This document shows positions 32,651 through 41,796 of a DNA stretch of 64,000 nt, one piece after another. Under the pieces are notes generated by a model. The model was not told where the DNA came from, ran no database searches, and was given only the letters and a program-made list of their open reading frames with translations. Position 1 is the first letter of the stretch. The number at the start of each line of letters is the position of its first letter. Origin of the DNA: Alphaproteobacteria bacterium (GTDB lineage: Bacteria > Myxococcota_A > UBA796 > GCA-2862545); NCBI GenBank assembly GCA_020632955.1, contig JACKEO010000004.1, forward strand, positions 1-64,000, written 5' to 3'. Position numbers and translations under genes: made by a program.

Positions 32651-33960
32651 TGGGGCACCACGGGCTGGCACACCTGGAGGGGCAGCGCGCAGGCCGGTCC
32701 GCTCCCGAGGTCCACGCAGGCCTCGTCCTGGCCGCAGACGCCCACCTGGCCCGGCGTGCAGGTCACCGCAGGGACCACCGGCAGGTACAGCCAGGGTTCG
32801 AGCGGCACGAGACAGCCGTGGCCGGTGCCGCAGCCCGCGTCGGAGGTCTCGCCGATCTCGTCGGCGCCGCAGTAGACCACGCAGCGCCCGACGTCCTCGC
32901 TGCCCTCCACGAGACCTTCGCACCGGGGGCGCGGCGCGGGCGTCCCGGCTCCGTCGGGTGCGCCGCACCAGCCGTACGTGGAGCCCCCGCGCCCCAGGTC
33001 GCACAGGCTCCCTTCCTGCTGCGCCGTGGGGTCGGCGAAGTCGAAGGGCACCACCCGCTCCACGCAGGCGAGCACGTCGCGAGCGCACTTCCGTGCCACC
33101 ACGCCGGCGGTCTCGACATCGCGGCAGGCGAAGCCGCTGCCGCACTTCGCCACGTCGCAGTCGGCGGGGCCGTTGGGCTCCAGCTCCAGCGCCTCCGAGG
33201 GCACGGGCAGGCAGGTCTCGCCGCGCTGGCAGGCCACGTCGGTGCCGGGCGTGGCGCAGGCCGGACGGCAGGTCCACACGTCGTCCCCCCCGTCCACGCC
33301 CGTGCGCAGGCAGGCATCGCGCCCCTCGGCGCAGCCCTCGTCGGGCGCACACGGCGCCCCGGTGGCCGGCAGCGGGATGCACACGCTGACGCTCGCGCGG
33401 TCGACGCAGGCCTCGCCGTCCCCGCACCCATCGGTCGCGCTGTCCTTGGTGCAGGGATCCACGCACAGGTGGACCCCACCCACGTCGAGGCAGTCGAGGT
33501 CGGCACCGCACGGGGCCCCGCCCGGCGTGCAGACGGCCGCGTCGGGCAGCACCTGGTCGGCGGGGTGGCAGTCCCGCGGGTCGAAGGCCCCGCACCCGGG
33601 CAGGCACGCCAGGGTGCCCGCGAAGCCGGCGCCCAGCACGTCGGCGCAGGTGGTGCCCTGCAGGTCGGTGCCGTCACAGACCTCGGGTCCCGTGGCGTCG
33701 TCGTCCCCACAGGTCCCGCACCCCGAGGTGTCGAGCGTGCAGGTGTCGGTGCAGGCGAGCCGGCCGCCCGAGAACCCCTGGCTGACGCAGTCCTCGCCCC
33801 GCAGCTCGAAGCCCTCGCAGGCCTCGCTCGGCGCGAGCACGTCGTCCCCGCACACCGTCACGTCCGCGGTGACGTCCGTGTCGGTGCTCTCCTTGTCGAT
33901 GCCGTCGCCGGGCGCACAGGCCCCCAGCACGACGACCATCCCCACGGCCCAGCGTCCCAT
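32647..33960 (-). CDS. Cysteine-rich lipoprotein
   Basis: 437 aa with a lipobox (VVLGAC) then an acidic linker (STDTDVTADVT). The rest contains about 45 cysteines in short motifs such as CGDDVLAPSEACEG, CGDGEACVD and CRPACATPGTDVACQRGETC, the style of myxobacterial DUF4215/Cys-rich surface proteins. The ATG at 33960 has GGGGGAGGGAG upstream. It is the first gene of the three-gene operon running to 28125. Probably a disulfide-stabilised surface protein. No binding partner can be inferred from the sequence alone. Confidence 0.85.
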   Translation of the reverse strand: MGRWAVGMVVVLGACAPGDGIDKESTDTDVTADVTVCGDDVLAPSEACEGFELRGEDCVSQGFSGGRLACTDTCTLDTSGCGTCGDDDATGPEVCDGTDLQGTTCADVLGAGFAGTLACLPGCGAFDPRDCHPADQVLPDAAVCTPGGAPCGADLDCLDVGGVHLCVDPCTKDSATDGCGDGEACVDRASVSVCIPLPATGAPCAPDEGCAEGRDACLRTGVDGGDDVWTCRPACATPGTDVACQRGETCLPVPSEALELEPNGPADCDVAKCGSGFACRDVETAGVVARKCARDVLACVERVVPFDFADPTAQQEGSLCDLGRGGSTYGWCGAPDGAGTPAPRPRCEGLVEGSEDVGRCVVYCGADEIGETSDAGCGTGHGCLVPLEPWLYLPVVPAVTCTPGQVGVCGQDEACVDLGSGPACALPLQVCQPVVPQ

Positions 33961-34204
33961 GCTCCCTCCCCCACCAGGCTCCCACCGGCCCCACCCGGGC
34001 CGGGTCACACGACTGTGCGCAGGAGCCGGGCTTGCATCCATCATGCCCCAGGGGGACCCCGTCGCACCAGCCCCGGCCGTCGCACAGCCCCCGGGACACG
34101 GGCACCCTGCGGGTCTCCCCGGAACACGAGGCGTGGTGCGACGCGGCGCCTCGACGTCGCGCACCGCTCCCCACGGATCCTCACGCCTCCGCGCCCGCCG
34201 CTGC

Positions 34205-34210
34205 TAGGCT
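34205..34210 (+). promoter_or_regulatory. -10-like TAGGCT before the sterol reductase gene
   Basis: TAGGCT lies 17 nt before the ATG at 34228, with a GGGAGG Shine-Dalgarno between. The 267-bp gap upstream (33961-34227) separates divergent genes and shows nothing else recognisable. Confidence 0.4.
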
Positions 34211-34227
34211 CGCGCCGGGAGGTTCCG

Positions 34228-35589
34228 ATGGACGAAACGGGAGAGTCCGAGCCGGAGCGACAACCCGGCCACGACGAGGAGCACGTCCAGGAGTTCGGCG
34301 GACGACTCGGCGTGCTGGGCATCCTCGTCGCGTCGCACCTGCTCCCCTTCACCATGTGGCTCGCCTGGCGCTTCCACGACGGCGCCGCACCCCACCCCGA
34401 CGGCCTCGGCGACCTGGTCCCCTGGATCGGCCGGATGGCAGGCCTGATCGCCGACCACGCCACGCCCACCGCGAGCTCCGTCGGCGTGTACCTCGGCTTC
34501 CTGGCCCTCCAGGCACTGCTCGCCGCCACCCTGCCCGGGATCCGCATCCAGGGACTCCCGATCCCCTCCGAGGGCGGCCGGCAGCTCACCTACCTCTGCA
34601 ACGGCATCTGGGCCTGGTACGCCACCCTCGCCGGCGTCGCGGCCCTCCACCTCACGGGCACCTTCCGCCTGGAGTGGGTGGCCGAGCACTTCGGCGAGCT
34701 GCTCACCACCGCGATGATCGTCGCCGACCTCGTCGCGGTGGCCGTCTACGTGGGCGCCTTCCTCGCGCGCACCACCCACCGCATGTCGGGCGACCACCTC
34801 GTCGACTTCTTCATGGGGGCCTGGCTCAATCCCCGCATCGGGCCGCTCGACCTCAAGATGTGGGCCGAGATCCGCGTGTCGTGGATGCTGCTCTTCCTGC
34901 TGACCGCGTCGGCGGCCGCCTGGCAGGTGGCGCAGCACGGCGCCCTGTCCACGCCGATGATCTTCATGCTGGTGGCCCACGGCCTGTACGCCAACGCCTG
35001 CATGAAGGGCGAGGAGTGCATCCCCACCACCTGGGACATCTTCTACGAGAAGTGGGGCTGGATGCTGGTGTACTGGAACCTGGCGGGCGTCCCGTTCGTG
35101 TACTGCTTCTCCAGCTTCTGGATCGCGTCGCGTCCACCCTTCGAGCACGGCGTTCCCTACACGATCCTCTGTTTCGTCCTCCTCTTCTGCGCCTACTACG
35201 TGTGGGACACGGCCCAGTCGCAGCGCAACCGCTTCCGCATGAGGGAGCGCGGCACCTACGTGAAGCGGCTGGCCTTCCCGCAGCTCCCCTGGGGCACGCT
35301 CACCAACCCGCGGGTGATCACGACGAAGGCGGGCTCGAAGCTGCTGATCGACGGGTGGTGGGCCTACGCGCGCAAGATCCACTACACGGCCGACATCGTC
35401 ATGGCGCTCACCTGGGGGCTGATCACGGGCTTCACCCACGTGCTGCCCTACCTGTACGCCGCCTTCTTCCTGGTGATGATCACCCACCGCGCCACGCGGG
35501 ACATCGCCCGCTGCCGCCGCAAGTACGGCGACGACTGGGACCGCTACACGAAGGAGGTGCCGTGGCTGCTCGTGCCCTACGTCTTCTGA
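34228..35589 (+). CDS. ERG4/ERG24-family sterol C-14/C-24 reductase
   Basis: 453 aa with eight or more membrane helices. It carries both family signatures: NPRIGPLDLKMWAEIR (about residues 209-224), corresponding to the ELNPR...DFKMFxExR signature, and the C-terminal LIDGWWAYARKIHY plus HRATRDIARCRRKYGDDWDRY ending. The enzymes reduce a sterol double bond with NADPH. Substrate position (C-14, C-7 or C-24) cannot be fixed from sequence. Bacterial sterol synthesis is known in some Myxococcota, so a sterol substrate is plausible. The ATG has GGGAGG 5 nt upstream. No squalene epoxidase or oxidosqualene cyclase lies in the window. Confidence 0.9.
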   Translation: MDETGESEPERQPGHDEEHVQEFGGRLGVLGILVASHLLPFTMWLAWRFHDGAAPHPDGLGDLVPWIGRMAGLIADHATPTASSVGVYLGFLALQALLAATLPGIRIQGLPIPSEGGRQLTYLCNGIWAWYATLAGVAALHLTGTFRLEWVAEHFGELLTTAMIVADLVAVAVYVGAFLARTTHRMSGDHLVDFFMGAWLNPRIGPLDLKMWAEIRVSWMLLFLLTASAAAWQVAQHGALSTPMIFMLVAHGLYANACMKGEECIPTTWDIFYEKWGWMLVYWNLAGVPFVYCFSSFWIASRPPFEHGVPYTILCFVLLFCAYYVWDTAQSQRNRFRMRERGTYVKRLAFPQLPWGTLTNPRVITTKAGSKLLIDGWWAYARKIHYTADIVMALTWGLITGFTHVLPYLYAAFFLVMITHRATRDIARCRRKYGDDWDRYTKEVPWLLVPYVF

Positions 35590-38135
35590 GCCTGGGTCTG
35601 CTCCTCGCGGCCTGCGCGCCGCCGGACGAGGCCAAGGACGGGGCCGACACCGACGTGACCGGCAGGACGCCCCTGCGGGCGGGCGACGTGCGCGTGGACG
35701 TCGACCCCGCCTCCGGGCGCCTGTCGGTGGTGCGCGCCGACGGCGTCACGATCCTGGACGGAGCGCGCGCGAGCGTGCGCCTCGGCGACGTGGGCGACGC
35801 CGGCCGCGACGTCCGCCTGGGCGAGGGTCCCCTCGAGCTGACGTCGGTGGAGCGCGCCGGCCCGCTCGGTCCGGCCCGGTGGTGGGTGGTCGACCAGCCG
35901 GCCACCGCCGACGCCCCCCGTCTCACCTGGGAGATCGGCGCCGTGGACGAAGGGCCGTGGACCGGGATGGTGCTCCTGAGGCTCACCGCCGCCCAGGAGG
36001 GCCAGGAGCCCGTGACGATCGCGCGCCTCGCCCCCCTCGAGGTGCTCGACGGCGACGGGGCGCTCTACGTGGGTGACCACCCCTCCACCACCCGCATCCT
36101 CGACAACGGCGCGTTCACCGGCTTCGACTACGTGGCCCGCCTGGTGCCCGGCGACATCGAGGACGAGGGGTGGGCCCGGCTGGTGCCCGGGAACTACCGG
36201 GGGAACTGGTCGTCGAACTGGAACCACGCCATCGTCGACGTGGCGGGGACCGAGGCCTGGGTGGCAGGCCAGCTCAGCTTCGAGCTCGAGATCGGCGTGC
36301 TCGGCACCTCCTTCGACGGCCCCCGCTCCACGCCGGTGGACGGACGCGAGGGGTTCACCACCTTCGTGCTCGAGCAGGCGATGCTCCCCCACCCGAAGGT
36401 GGTGGGTCCGGGCGAGGCGCTGGCGTCGGACTGGTTCGTGCTGCTGCCCGACCCCCCGTCCGGTCAGGAGGGCCTGGAGCGGTACGCCGACGCCGTGGCC
36501 GAGGCCAACGGGATCCAGACCTGGATGGAGCGCGGCCAGCCCGTCCCCAACGGGTGGAACTCGTGGAGCGGCAGCGGCTCGACGGGAGGCTACGGCACCG
36601 ACGTGAACGAGGAGATCGTCCTCGCCAACCTCGAGGTGATGCGCCGCGAGCTGCGCGACTGGGGCATCGACTGGTTCCAGCTCGACGACGGCTACGAGCC
36701 CGCCTACGGCGACTGGCTCACCTGGCGCAGCGACCGCTTCCCCCACGGCCCCCGCTGGCTGTCGGACCGCTTCCGCGAGGCCGGCTTCCGGCCCGGGCTC
36801 TGGCAGGCGCCCTTCACCCCCGACCCCGACGCCCTGCTCGTGGCCGACCACCCGGAGTGGGTGGCGGGTCGCGACGGGATCGGGGCCATCCTGGCCACCG
36901 AGTACGCCCTCCTCGACCTCACGGACCCCGAGGTCATCTCCTGGATCCGCGAGCTCACCCGCACGGTGCGCGAGGACTGGGGCTTCGAGTGGTACAAGCT
37001 GGACTTCGGCTACTGGGCGATGTTCGCCACGCAGGTGTCCGACCCGTCGCTCACGCGGGTGGAGTCCTGGCGTTCGGCGATGCGCGCGGTGCACGAGGGG
37101 CTGGGGGACGACGCCTTCCTCCTCGGCGTGGGCGCGATGGGCGCGAACTACGGGATCGCCGACGCGAACCGGCTCACGCTCGACGCCATGCCCGTGTGGG
37201 ACAAGCAGCCGCAGGACCCGGCGAGCCCCATCTCGCAGCAGGGACTCAAGCCCACGCTGCGCACCGCGGGCCGCCGCTACTACCTGCACGGCCGCATCTG
37301 GGTGAACCACCCCGACCTCATCCTGTTCCGCTCGAACACGCGCGACCCGTCCTGGCCCCGTCTCACCTTCGAGGAGTCCCGCGCCTTCGCCACCTGGGTG
37401 GGCATGGCCGGCGGCATCGTGAAGCTCGGCGACCGCCTCGTCGACCTGGAGCCGCGGGCCATCGACGTGGTCCGCCGCCTGCTGCCGGCGTGGCCGGGGC
37501 CGGGCGCCCGTCCACTCGACCTGTTCACCCGCGAGTTCCCGGAGGTGTGGGTGCAGCACCTCGCCCCCGAGGGCGAAGGCGCCCCCGCGCCCTACACCGT
37601 GGTGGGGCTGTTCCACTGGGGCGCGAACACCGACCTGGGCGCCACCCCCGCCGCGCGCATCCCGGACACGTCGGCGCCGCGGTCCTTCGACCTGTCCCTC
37701 GACGCGCTGGGCGTCGAGGGTCCGGTGGACGTCTACGAGCTGTGGACCCAGCGGTGGCTCGGCAGGGTGGACGACCGGCTGCAGGTGGAGGTGCCGAGCC
37801 ACGACAGCCGCGTGCTCGCGCTGCGCCCGGCGGTGGAGGGCCCTGCCTTCCTGGGCTGGAACCGCACGCTGCGCATGGGCGGCCAGGACGTCACCGTGGA
37901 CCTCGCGACCGACGCGCTGACCTTCGGCGCCGACGTGGTGGCGCCCGGCGAGGGCGTCCCGTTCACCTACGACCTCGCGTTGCGGGTGCCCGTCGACCTC
38001 GCGGTGGGCACGCCGGAGGTCCAGGGCGTCGAGGTGGCCTCCACCGAGGTCACGCGCGACGGCGAGGAGGTGCACCTGGCCCTGTCCTTCACCACCTCCG
38101 GTCGGCTCGCGCTGCGCGTGCCCTTCGTGCGCTGA
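35562..38135 (+). CDS. GH36-like alpha-galactosidase lipoprotein
   Basis: 857 aa. The GTG at 35562 lies inside the end of the sterol reductase gene (28-bp overlap), with AAGGAGG 5 nt upstream. It opens a lipoprotein signal with lipobox LAAC. The beta-sandwich N-terminal domain (about 30-300) is followed by the clan GH-D barrel with NGWNSWSGSGS, DWFQLDDGYEP and the nucleophile segment WYKLDFGYWAM. A C-terminal beta domain follows. These are hallmarks of GH36/GH27 retaining alpha-galactosidases. The surface location suggests hydrolysis of external alpha-galactosides; alpha-N-acetylgalactosaminidase is an alternative. Confidence 0.9.
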   Translation: MAARALRLLSLGLLLAACAPPDEAKDGADTDVTGRTPLRAGDVRVDVDPASGRLSVVRADGVTILDGARASVRLGDVGDAGRDVRLGEGPLELTSVERAGPLGPARWWVVDQPATADAPRLTWEIGAVDEGPWTGMVLLRLTAAQEGQEPVTIARLAPLEVLDGDGALYVGDHPSTTRILDNGAFTGFDYVARLVPGDIEDEGWARLVPGNYRGNWSSNWNHAIVDVAGTEAWVAGQLSFELEIGVLGTSFDGPRSTPVDGREGFTTFVLEQAMLPHPKVVGPGEALASDWFVLLPDPPSGQEGLERYADAVAEANGIQTWMERGQPVPNGWNSWSGSGSTGGYGTDVNEEIVLANLEVMRRELRDWGIDWFQLDDGYEPAYGDWLTWRSDRFPHGPRWLSDRFREAGFRPGLWQAPFTPDPDALLVADHPEWVAGRDGIGAILATEYALLDLTDPEVISWIRELTRTVREDWGFEWYKLDFGYWAMFATQVSDPSLTRVESWRSAMRAVHEGLGDDAFLLGVGAMGANYGIADANRLTLDAMPVWDKQPQDPASPISQQGLKPTLRTAGRRYYLHGRIWVNHPDLILFRSNTRDPSWPRLTFEESRAFATWVGMAGGIVKLGDRLVDLEPRAIDVVRRLLPAWPGPGARPLDLFTREFPEVWVQHLAPEGEGAPAPYTVVGLFHWGANTDLGATPAARIPDTSAPRSFDLSLDALGVEGPVDVYELWTQRWLGRVDDRLQVEVPSHDSRVLALRPAVEGPAFLGWNRTLRMGGQDVTVDLATDALTFGADVVAPGEGVPFTYDLALRVPVDLAVGTPEVQGVEVASTEVTRDGEEVHLALSFTTSGRLALRVPFVR

Positions 38136-38184
38136 CCTCCGCGCCCAGCACACGAAGGCCACCCCCGTCCCGCCGCGTCCGCGA

Positions 38185-38190
38185 TACCCT
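38185..38190 (+). promoter_or_regulatory. -10-like TACCCT, leaderless start
   Basis: TACCCT ends 6 nt before the GTG of the ion-channel gene. No Shine-Dalgarno is present between them. Confidence 0.42.
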
Positions 38191-38196
38191 CGCCCC

Positions 38197-39093
38197 GTGA
38201 CCGCAGGCCGTCCCGAGTCCAGCACCCCGCTCGCGCCGTGGCGTCGGCGCCTCCACGAGATCATCTTCGAGGCCGACACCCGCGAGGGCCTGGCCTTCGA
38301 CGTGGCCCTGCTCGCCGCCGTGATCGCGAGCGTGCTCGTGGTGGTGCTCGCGAGCGTCGCCGAGATCCAGGCGTCGTGGGGCGAGGCCCTCTACGTGGCC
38401 GAGTGGACCTTCACCCTGCTCTTCACGGTGGAGTACGTGCTGCGGCTGATCAGCGTGGGCCGCCCCCTGCGCTACGCCACCAGCTTCTTCGGCGTCATCG
38501 ACCTCGTCTCGATCGTGCCCACCTACGCCAGCCTCTTCCTGCCCGGCGCCGAGTCGCTGCTCGTGGTGCGCATCCTGCGCCTGCTGCGCGTCTTCCGCGT
38601 GTTCAAGCTGGTGCAGTACGTGGTGGAGGGCCAGGTCCTCTGGGACGCCCTGCTCCGCAGCCGGAACAAGATCACGGTCTTCCTCACCACGGTGCTCACC
38701 ATCGTCGTGGTGATGGGGTCGGTGATGTTCGTGATCGAGGGGCCCGCCGGCGGCTTCACCTCGATCCCGGTGGGCATCTACTGGGCGATCGTGACGCTCA
38801 CGACCGTGGGCTACGGCGACATCTCGCCCACCACCCCCGTGGGGCGGATGCTCGCGTCGGCCGTGATGGTGCTCGGCTACGCCATCATCGCGGTGCCCAC
38901 CGGGGTCGTCACGTCCGAGCTGATCAAGGGCGGCCCCACCAGCACCCGGCGCCGGGCCTGCCCGGAGTGCAGCCTCGAGGGCCACCAGGACGACGCGATC
39001 TACTGCCGGCACTGCGGTGGCCACCTGGATCCCCCCGTCCACCGGGATCCTCCCGCCCAGGCAGTCGCAGACACGCCTTCGTCACCTTCCTGA
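38197..39093 (+). CDS. Voltage-gated potassium channel with C-terminal zinc ribbon
   Basis: 298 aa. It has six membrane helices with an S4-type voltage sensor (VVRILRLLRVFRVFKLV) and a selectivity filter TTVGYGD in the pore loop. These are the Kv-like 'ion transporter' features. After the S6 helix comes a short cytoplasmic tail with CPEC...CRHC, a four-cysteine zinc ribbon (about residues 252-276), then a Pro/Ala-rich end. It should conduct K+ across the inner membrane on depolarisation. The zinc ribbon may gate or dock the channel (inference). The GTG start lacks a Shine-Dalgarno. Confidence 0.93.
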   Translation: MTAGRPESSTPLAPWRRRLHEIIFEADTREGLAFDVALLAAVIASVLVVVLASVAEIQASWGEALYVAEWTFTLLFTVEYVLRLISVGRPLRYATSFFGVIDLVSIVPTYASLFLPGAESLLVVRILRLLRVFRVFKLVQYVVEGQVLWDALLRSRNKITVFLTTVLTIVVVMGSVMFVIEGPAGGFTSIPVGIYWAIVTLTTVGYGDISPTTPVGRMLASAVMVLGYAIIAVPTGVVTSELIKGGPTSTRRRACPECSLEGHQDDAIYCRHCGGHLDPPVHRDPPAQAVADTPSSPS

Positions 39094-39115
39094 CACACGT
39101 TCCAGGCGCCCGCGC

Positions 39116-39121
39116 TAGCGT
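39116..39121 (+). promoter_or_regulatory. -10-like TAGCGT, leaderless start
   Basis: TAGCGT ends 5 nt before the ATG at 39127, with no Shine-Dalgarno. A CTGACA -35-like hexamer lies 20 nt upstream at 39090-39095. Confidence 0.42.
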
Positions 39122-39126
39122 TCGCC

Positions 39127-41784
39127 ATGCGCCACGCCCTGATCCTCGTCCTCTCCGCCTGCGCCACCGAGGTGTCGGACCCGACGTCCGACACCGACAC
39201 CGCGCCCACCCCGCCCGCGTGCGCCTGGGAGGCCCGCGCCCACGCCGGGCTGCTGGCTGCAGGGGACTGGGTGCCGGAGGGGCCCGACGCCCTCGCGCGC
39301 CCGGGTGACGCGCTGCTCGCGAACCCCCACGCGGCCTTCGTCATCCAGGGACCCGACGATCCACGCACCTACTACCACTACGGCGGGATCCCCCTCGACG
39401 CCGTGCCCCTGGACGGGTGCACCCAGACGGCGCCGGAGCAGTTCGGGGAGGTGGGCATCCTGCCGGCGCAGCTCGACCTGCTCGACTTCAGCTCCTCGTC
39501 GATGCGCCAGTTCCGCGCCGACACGGTGGAGGTCGTCTCCGACGGGCGCGACGGCGGGCCCGCCCACGTGCGCTTCACCGGCGTCGACGATCGCTTCTGG
39601 CTGGTGGACCACGCGCTCACCCGGCAGGCGGCGGGCAGCGGCAGGCGTCGTCCGCTGTCCGGTCCCATGGGGATCGCGCTCACGGTCGACTACCGCCTCG
39701 CGCCGGACCAGCCGGTGCTCGAGGTGGAGATCACGGTGCGCAACACCACCGACGCGCCCAACCAGGTCTTCGTCGGCGCGCTGATGTTCCCGTCCGACCT
39801 CACGCCCTGGCAGGTCTACACCGAGGACGACCTGTCCTTCGGCGGCTTCTCCCTGCAGGTGGGCGTGCCCTGGTTCGCGATGTCGTCCGGCGCGTCCGCC
39901 TACGCCTTCGCGATGGACACCACGAACATGGCGTGGACCAACGTCTCGGGCGCCAACGCCCTGCTGGACGCCGCGAGCATCCTCGACGACGCCTCCACGC
40001 TGGAGCCCGCGGGCGAGCTGGGCGACAGCGTCACCGCCCGGTGGTGGATCGCGGTGGGGGCCGGCGCCGAGAACACCGCCACCTCGCTGCTCCAGGCCGT
40101 GCGCCCCGAGATCAACGGCACGTCCTACGACCTGCGCCGCGTGCAGGGGCGGGTGGAGGGCGCCGACGAGGAGGCCGTGGTGGAGGTGCTGCGCACCCGT
40201 CGGGACGGCAGCACCCGCGTCTTCGACCAGCTCCGCACCGCCAGCGACGGCAGCTTCGAGGGGCTGCTCCCCGACGCCGGCACCTACGCGCTGCGCGCCC
40301 GCGCGGGGCAGCACGATCCCTCCCCCGCCCTGGAGCTGCCCGGGGGCGAGGCGGTGGATCTGGCCTTGCAGGTGGGGCCCGTGGGCCAGCTGCGGGTGGC
40401 CGCCACCGACGGCAGCAGCCCCATGCCTGCCCTCGTCTCGCTCTACGAGGGGGAGCGGCGACGCTTCACCTTCTACGCACCCCCCGGAGGTGCTGCCTGG
40501 GAGGTCCCCCCCGGCACCTGGGACGTGAGCATCACGCGTGGGTACGAGTTCGACCCCGTGCACACCACGGTGGAGGTGGTGGAGGGCGCCACCGTGGAGC
40601 TCACGCCCGCCCTGCCGCGTCTCGTCGACACCGCCGGCTGGCTGTCGGTCGATGGCCACGTCCACACCGCTCCGTCCCCCGACAGCGACGTCCTCCCCGA
40701 GACCCGCTTCGCCACGGCCGCCACCGCCGGCCTCGAGGTGATGGTGCAGACCGACCACGAGATCGTGGTCGACCTCTCGAAGGAGCTCGCGGCCTCGCCC
40801 TGGTCGGGCTTCCTCGCCACCATCCTGGGCGAGGAGGTGACGGCCACCAGCCCCGAGCACCTCAACATGTGGGGCATCACGGTGAGCCCCGACGACGGCC
40901 CCCGCGGCAACCCGGTGCGCTGGTACGGTCGCGACATCGCCCAGCTCTACGACGACATGCGCGCGCGGGGCGCCGCGGTGGTGCAGCTGAACCACCCGGG
41001 GTGGATGGACGCGGTGCGCTACGACCCGCTCACGGGCACGGTGCTCGAGACCGATCCCACGCTCCTCGGCTTCGAGCCGGGCCAGGCCCTGTGGTCGTGG
41101 GACTTCGACGCCATCGAGCTGCAGAACGGCTTCAAGCGCATCTTCGGGGCCTCGTCCCGACCCGGCAGCGGGGGCCTGTTCCGGTCGTGGCAGAGCTTCT
41201 TCAACCACGGCCACCGCATCACCGCCGTGGGCGTGAGCGACGTGCACGGGCTGCGCACGCCCGGCGAGGCTCGCACCTACGTGCCCTCCCCGGAGGGACT
41301 CGACGCCTTCGTGGAGGGTCCCGTGCTCCAGGCCGTGCAGGCCGGACGCGCCGTGGTCTCCACAGGCGCCTTCGCGCAGGTGCACGTCGGCAATGCCACC
41401 GCGGGCTTCGACGCCACCCTCGGCGACACGGTCACCCTGCCCGGCGACGACGTGGTGGTGCGGCTCGAGGTGCAGGCCCTGCCGTCGGTGCGCGTGGATC
41501 GGGTGGCCGTGTTCGCGAACTGCGATCTGGTGGCCACGGTGGTCGCCACGGCCCCCGACGGCGTGGTGAAGGCCACCGCCGACGTGCCGCTCACCCTGGC
41601 GCAGGACGCCCACCTCGTGGTGGTGGCTGCGGGCTCCGGGGCCTATCCGCGCGGCCTCGACACGCCGGGCGACAAGGTGGCCCGGGCCATCACCAACCCC
41701 GTCTTCGTCGACGTGGACGGCAACGGCGTCTTCGATCCGCCGGGCGGCAAGGACTGCGACCTGGGCTGGCTCAGCGACGGCTGA
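39127..41784 (+). CDS. CehA/McbA-type PHP-domain metallohydrolase lipoprotein
   Basis: 885 aa. A short lipoprotein signal (LVLSAC) and Asp/Thr linker precede a beta-rich N-terminal domain (about 40-330). Carboxypeptidase-regulatory-like Ig-fold segments follow (about 335-500). The PHP-fold catalytic domain (about 505-760) has the metal-binding motifs DGHVHTAPSPDS, VQTDHE, VVQLNHPGW and VGVSDVHG. The relatives CehA and McbA are carbaryl hydrolases, but most members are uncharacterised phosphoesterase-like enzymes. The surface or periplasmic substrate is unknown. The start codon lies 5 nt after a -10-like hexamer, so the transcript may be leaderless. Confidence 0.88.
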   Translation: MRHALILVLSACATEVSDPTSDTDTAPTPPACAWEARAHAGLLAAGDWVPEGPDALARPGDALLANPHAAFVIQGPDDPRTYYHYGGIPLDAVPLDGCTQTAPEQFGEVGILPAQLDLLDFSSSSMRQFRADTVEVVSDGRDGGPAHVRFTGVDDRFWLVDHALTRQAAGSGRRRPLSGPMGIALTVDYRLAPDQPVLEVEITVRNTTDAPNQVFVGALMFPSDLTPWQVYTEDDLSFGGFSLQVGVPWFAMSSGASAYAFAMDTTNMAWTNVSGANALLDAASILDDASTLEPAGELGDSVTARWWIAVGAGAENTATSLLQAVRPEINGTSYDLRRVQGRVEGADEEAVVEVLRTRRDGSTRVFDQLRTASDGSFEGLLPDAGTYALRARAGQHDPSPALELPGGEAVDLALQVGPVGQLRVAATDGSSPMPALVSLYEGERRRFTFYAPPGGAAWEVPPGTWDVSITRGYEFDPVHTTVEVVEGATVELTPALPRLVDTAGWLSVDGHVHTAPSPDSDVLPETRFATAATAGLEVMVQTDHEIVVDLSKELAASPWSGFLATILGEEVTATSPEHLNMWGITVSPDDGPRGNPVRWYGRDIAQLYDDMRARGAAVVQLNHPGWMDAVRYDPLTGTVLETDPTLLGFEPGQALWSWDFDAIELQNGFKRIFGASSRPGSGGLFRSWQSFFNHGHRITAVGVSDVHGLRTPGEARTYVPSPEGLDAFVEGPVLQAVQAGRAVVSTGAFAQVHVGNATAGFDATLGDTVTLPGDDVVVRLEVQALPSVRVDRVAVFANCDLVATVVATAPDGVVKATADVPLTLAQDAHLVVVAAGSGAYPRGLDTPGDKVARAITNPVFVDVDGNGVFDPPGGKDCDLGWLSDG

Positions 41785-41796
41785 TCCGCCTCGCCG

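Noticed and set aside
34032..35561. Upstream extension of the GH36-like frame through the sterol reductase gene
   Set aside because: The sterol reductase frame has all family signatures there. The GTG at 35562 has a strong Shine-Dalgarno and begins a lipoprotein signal.
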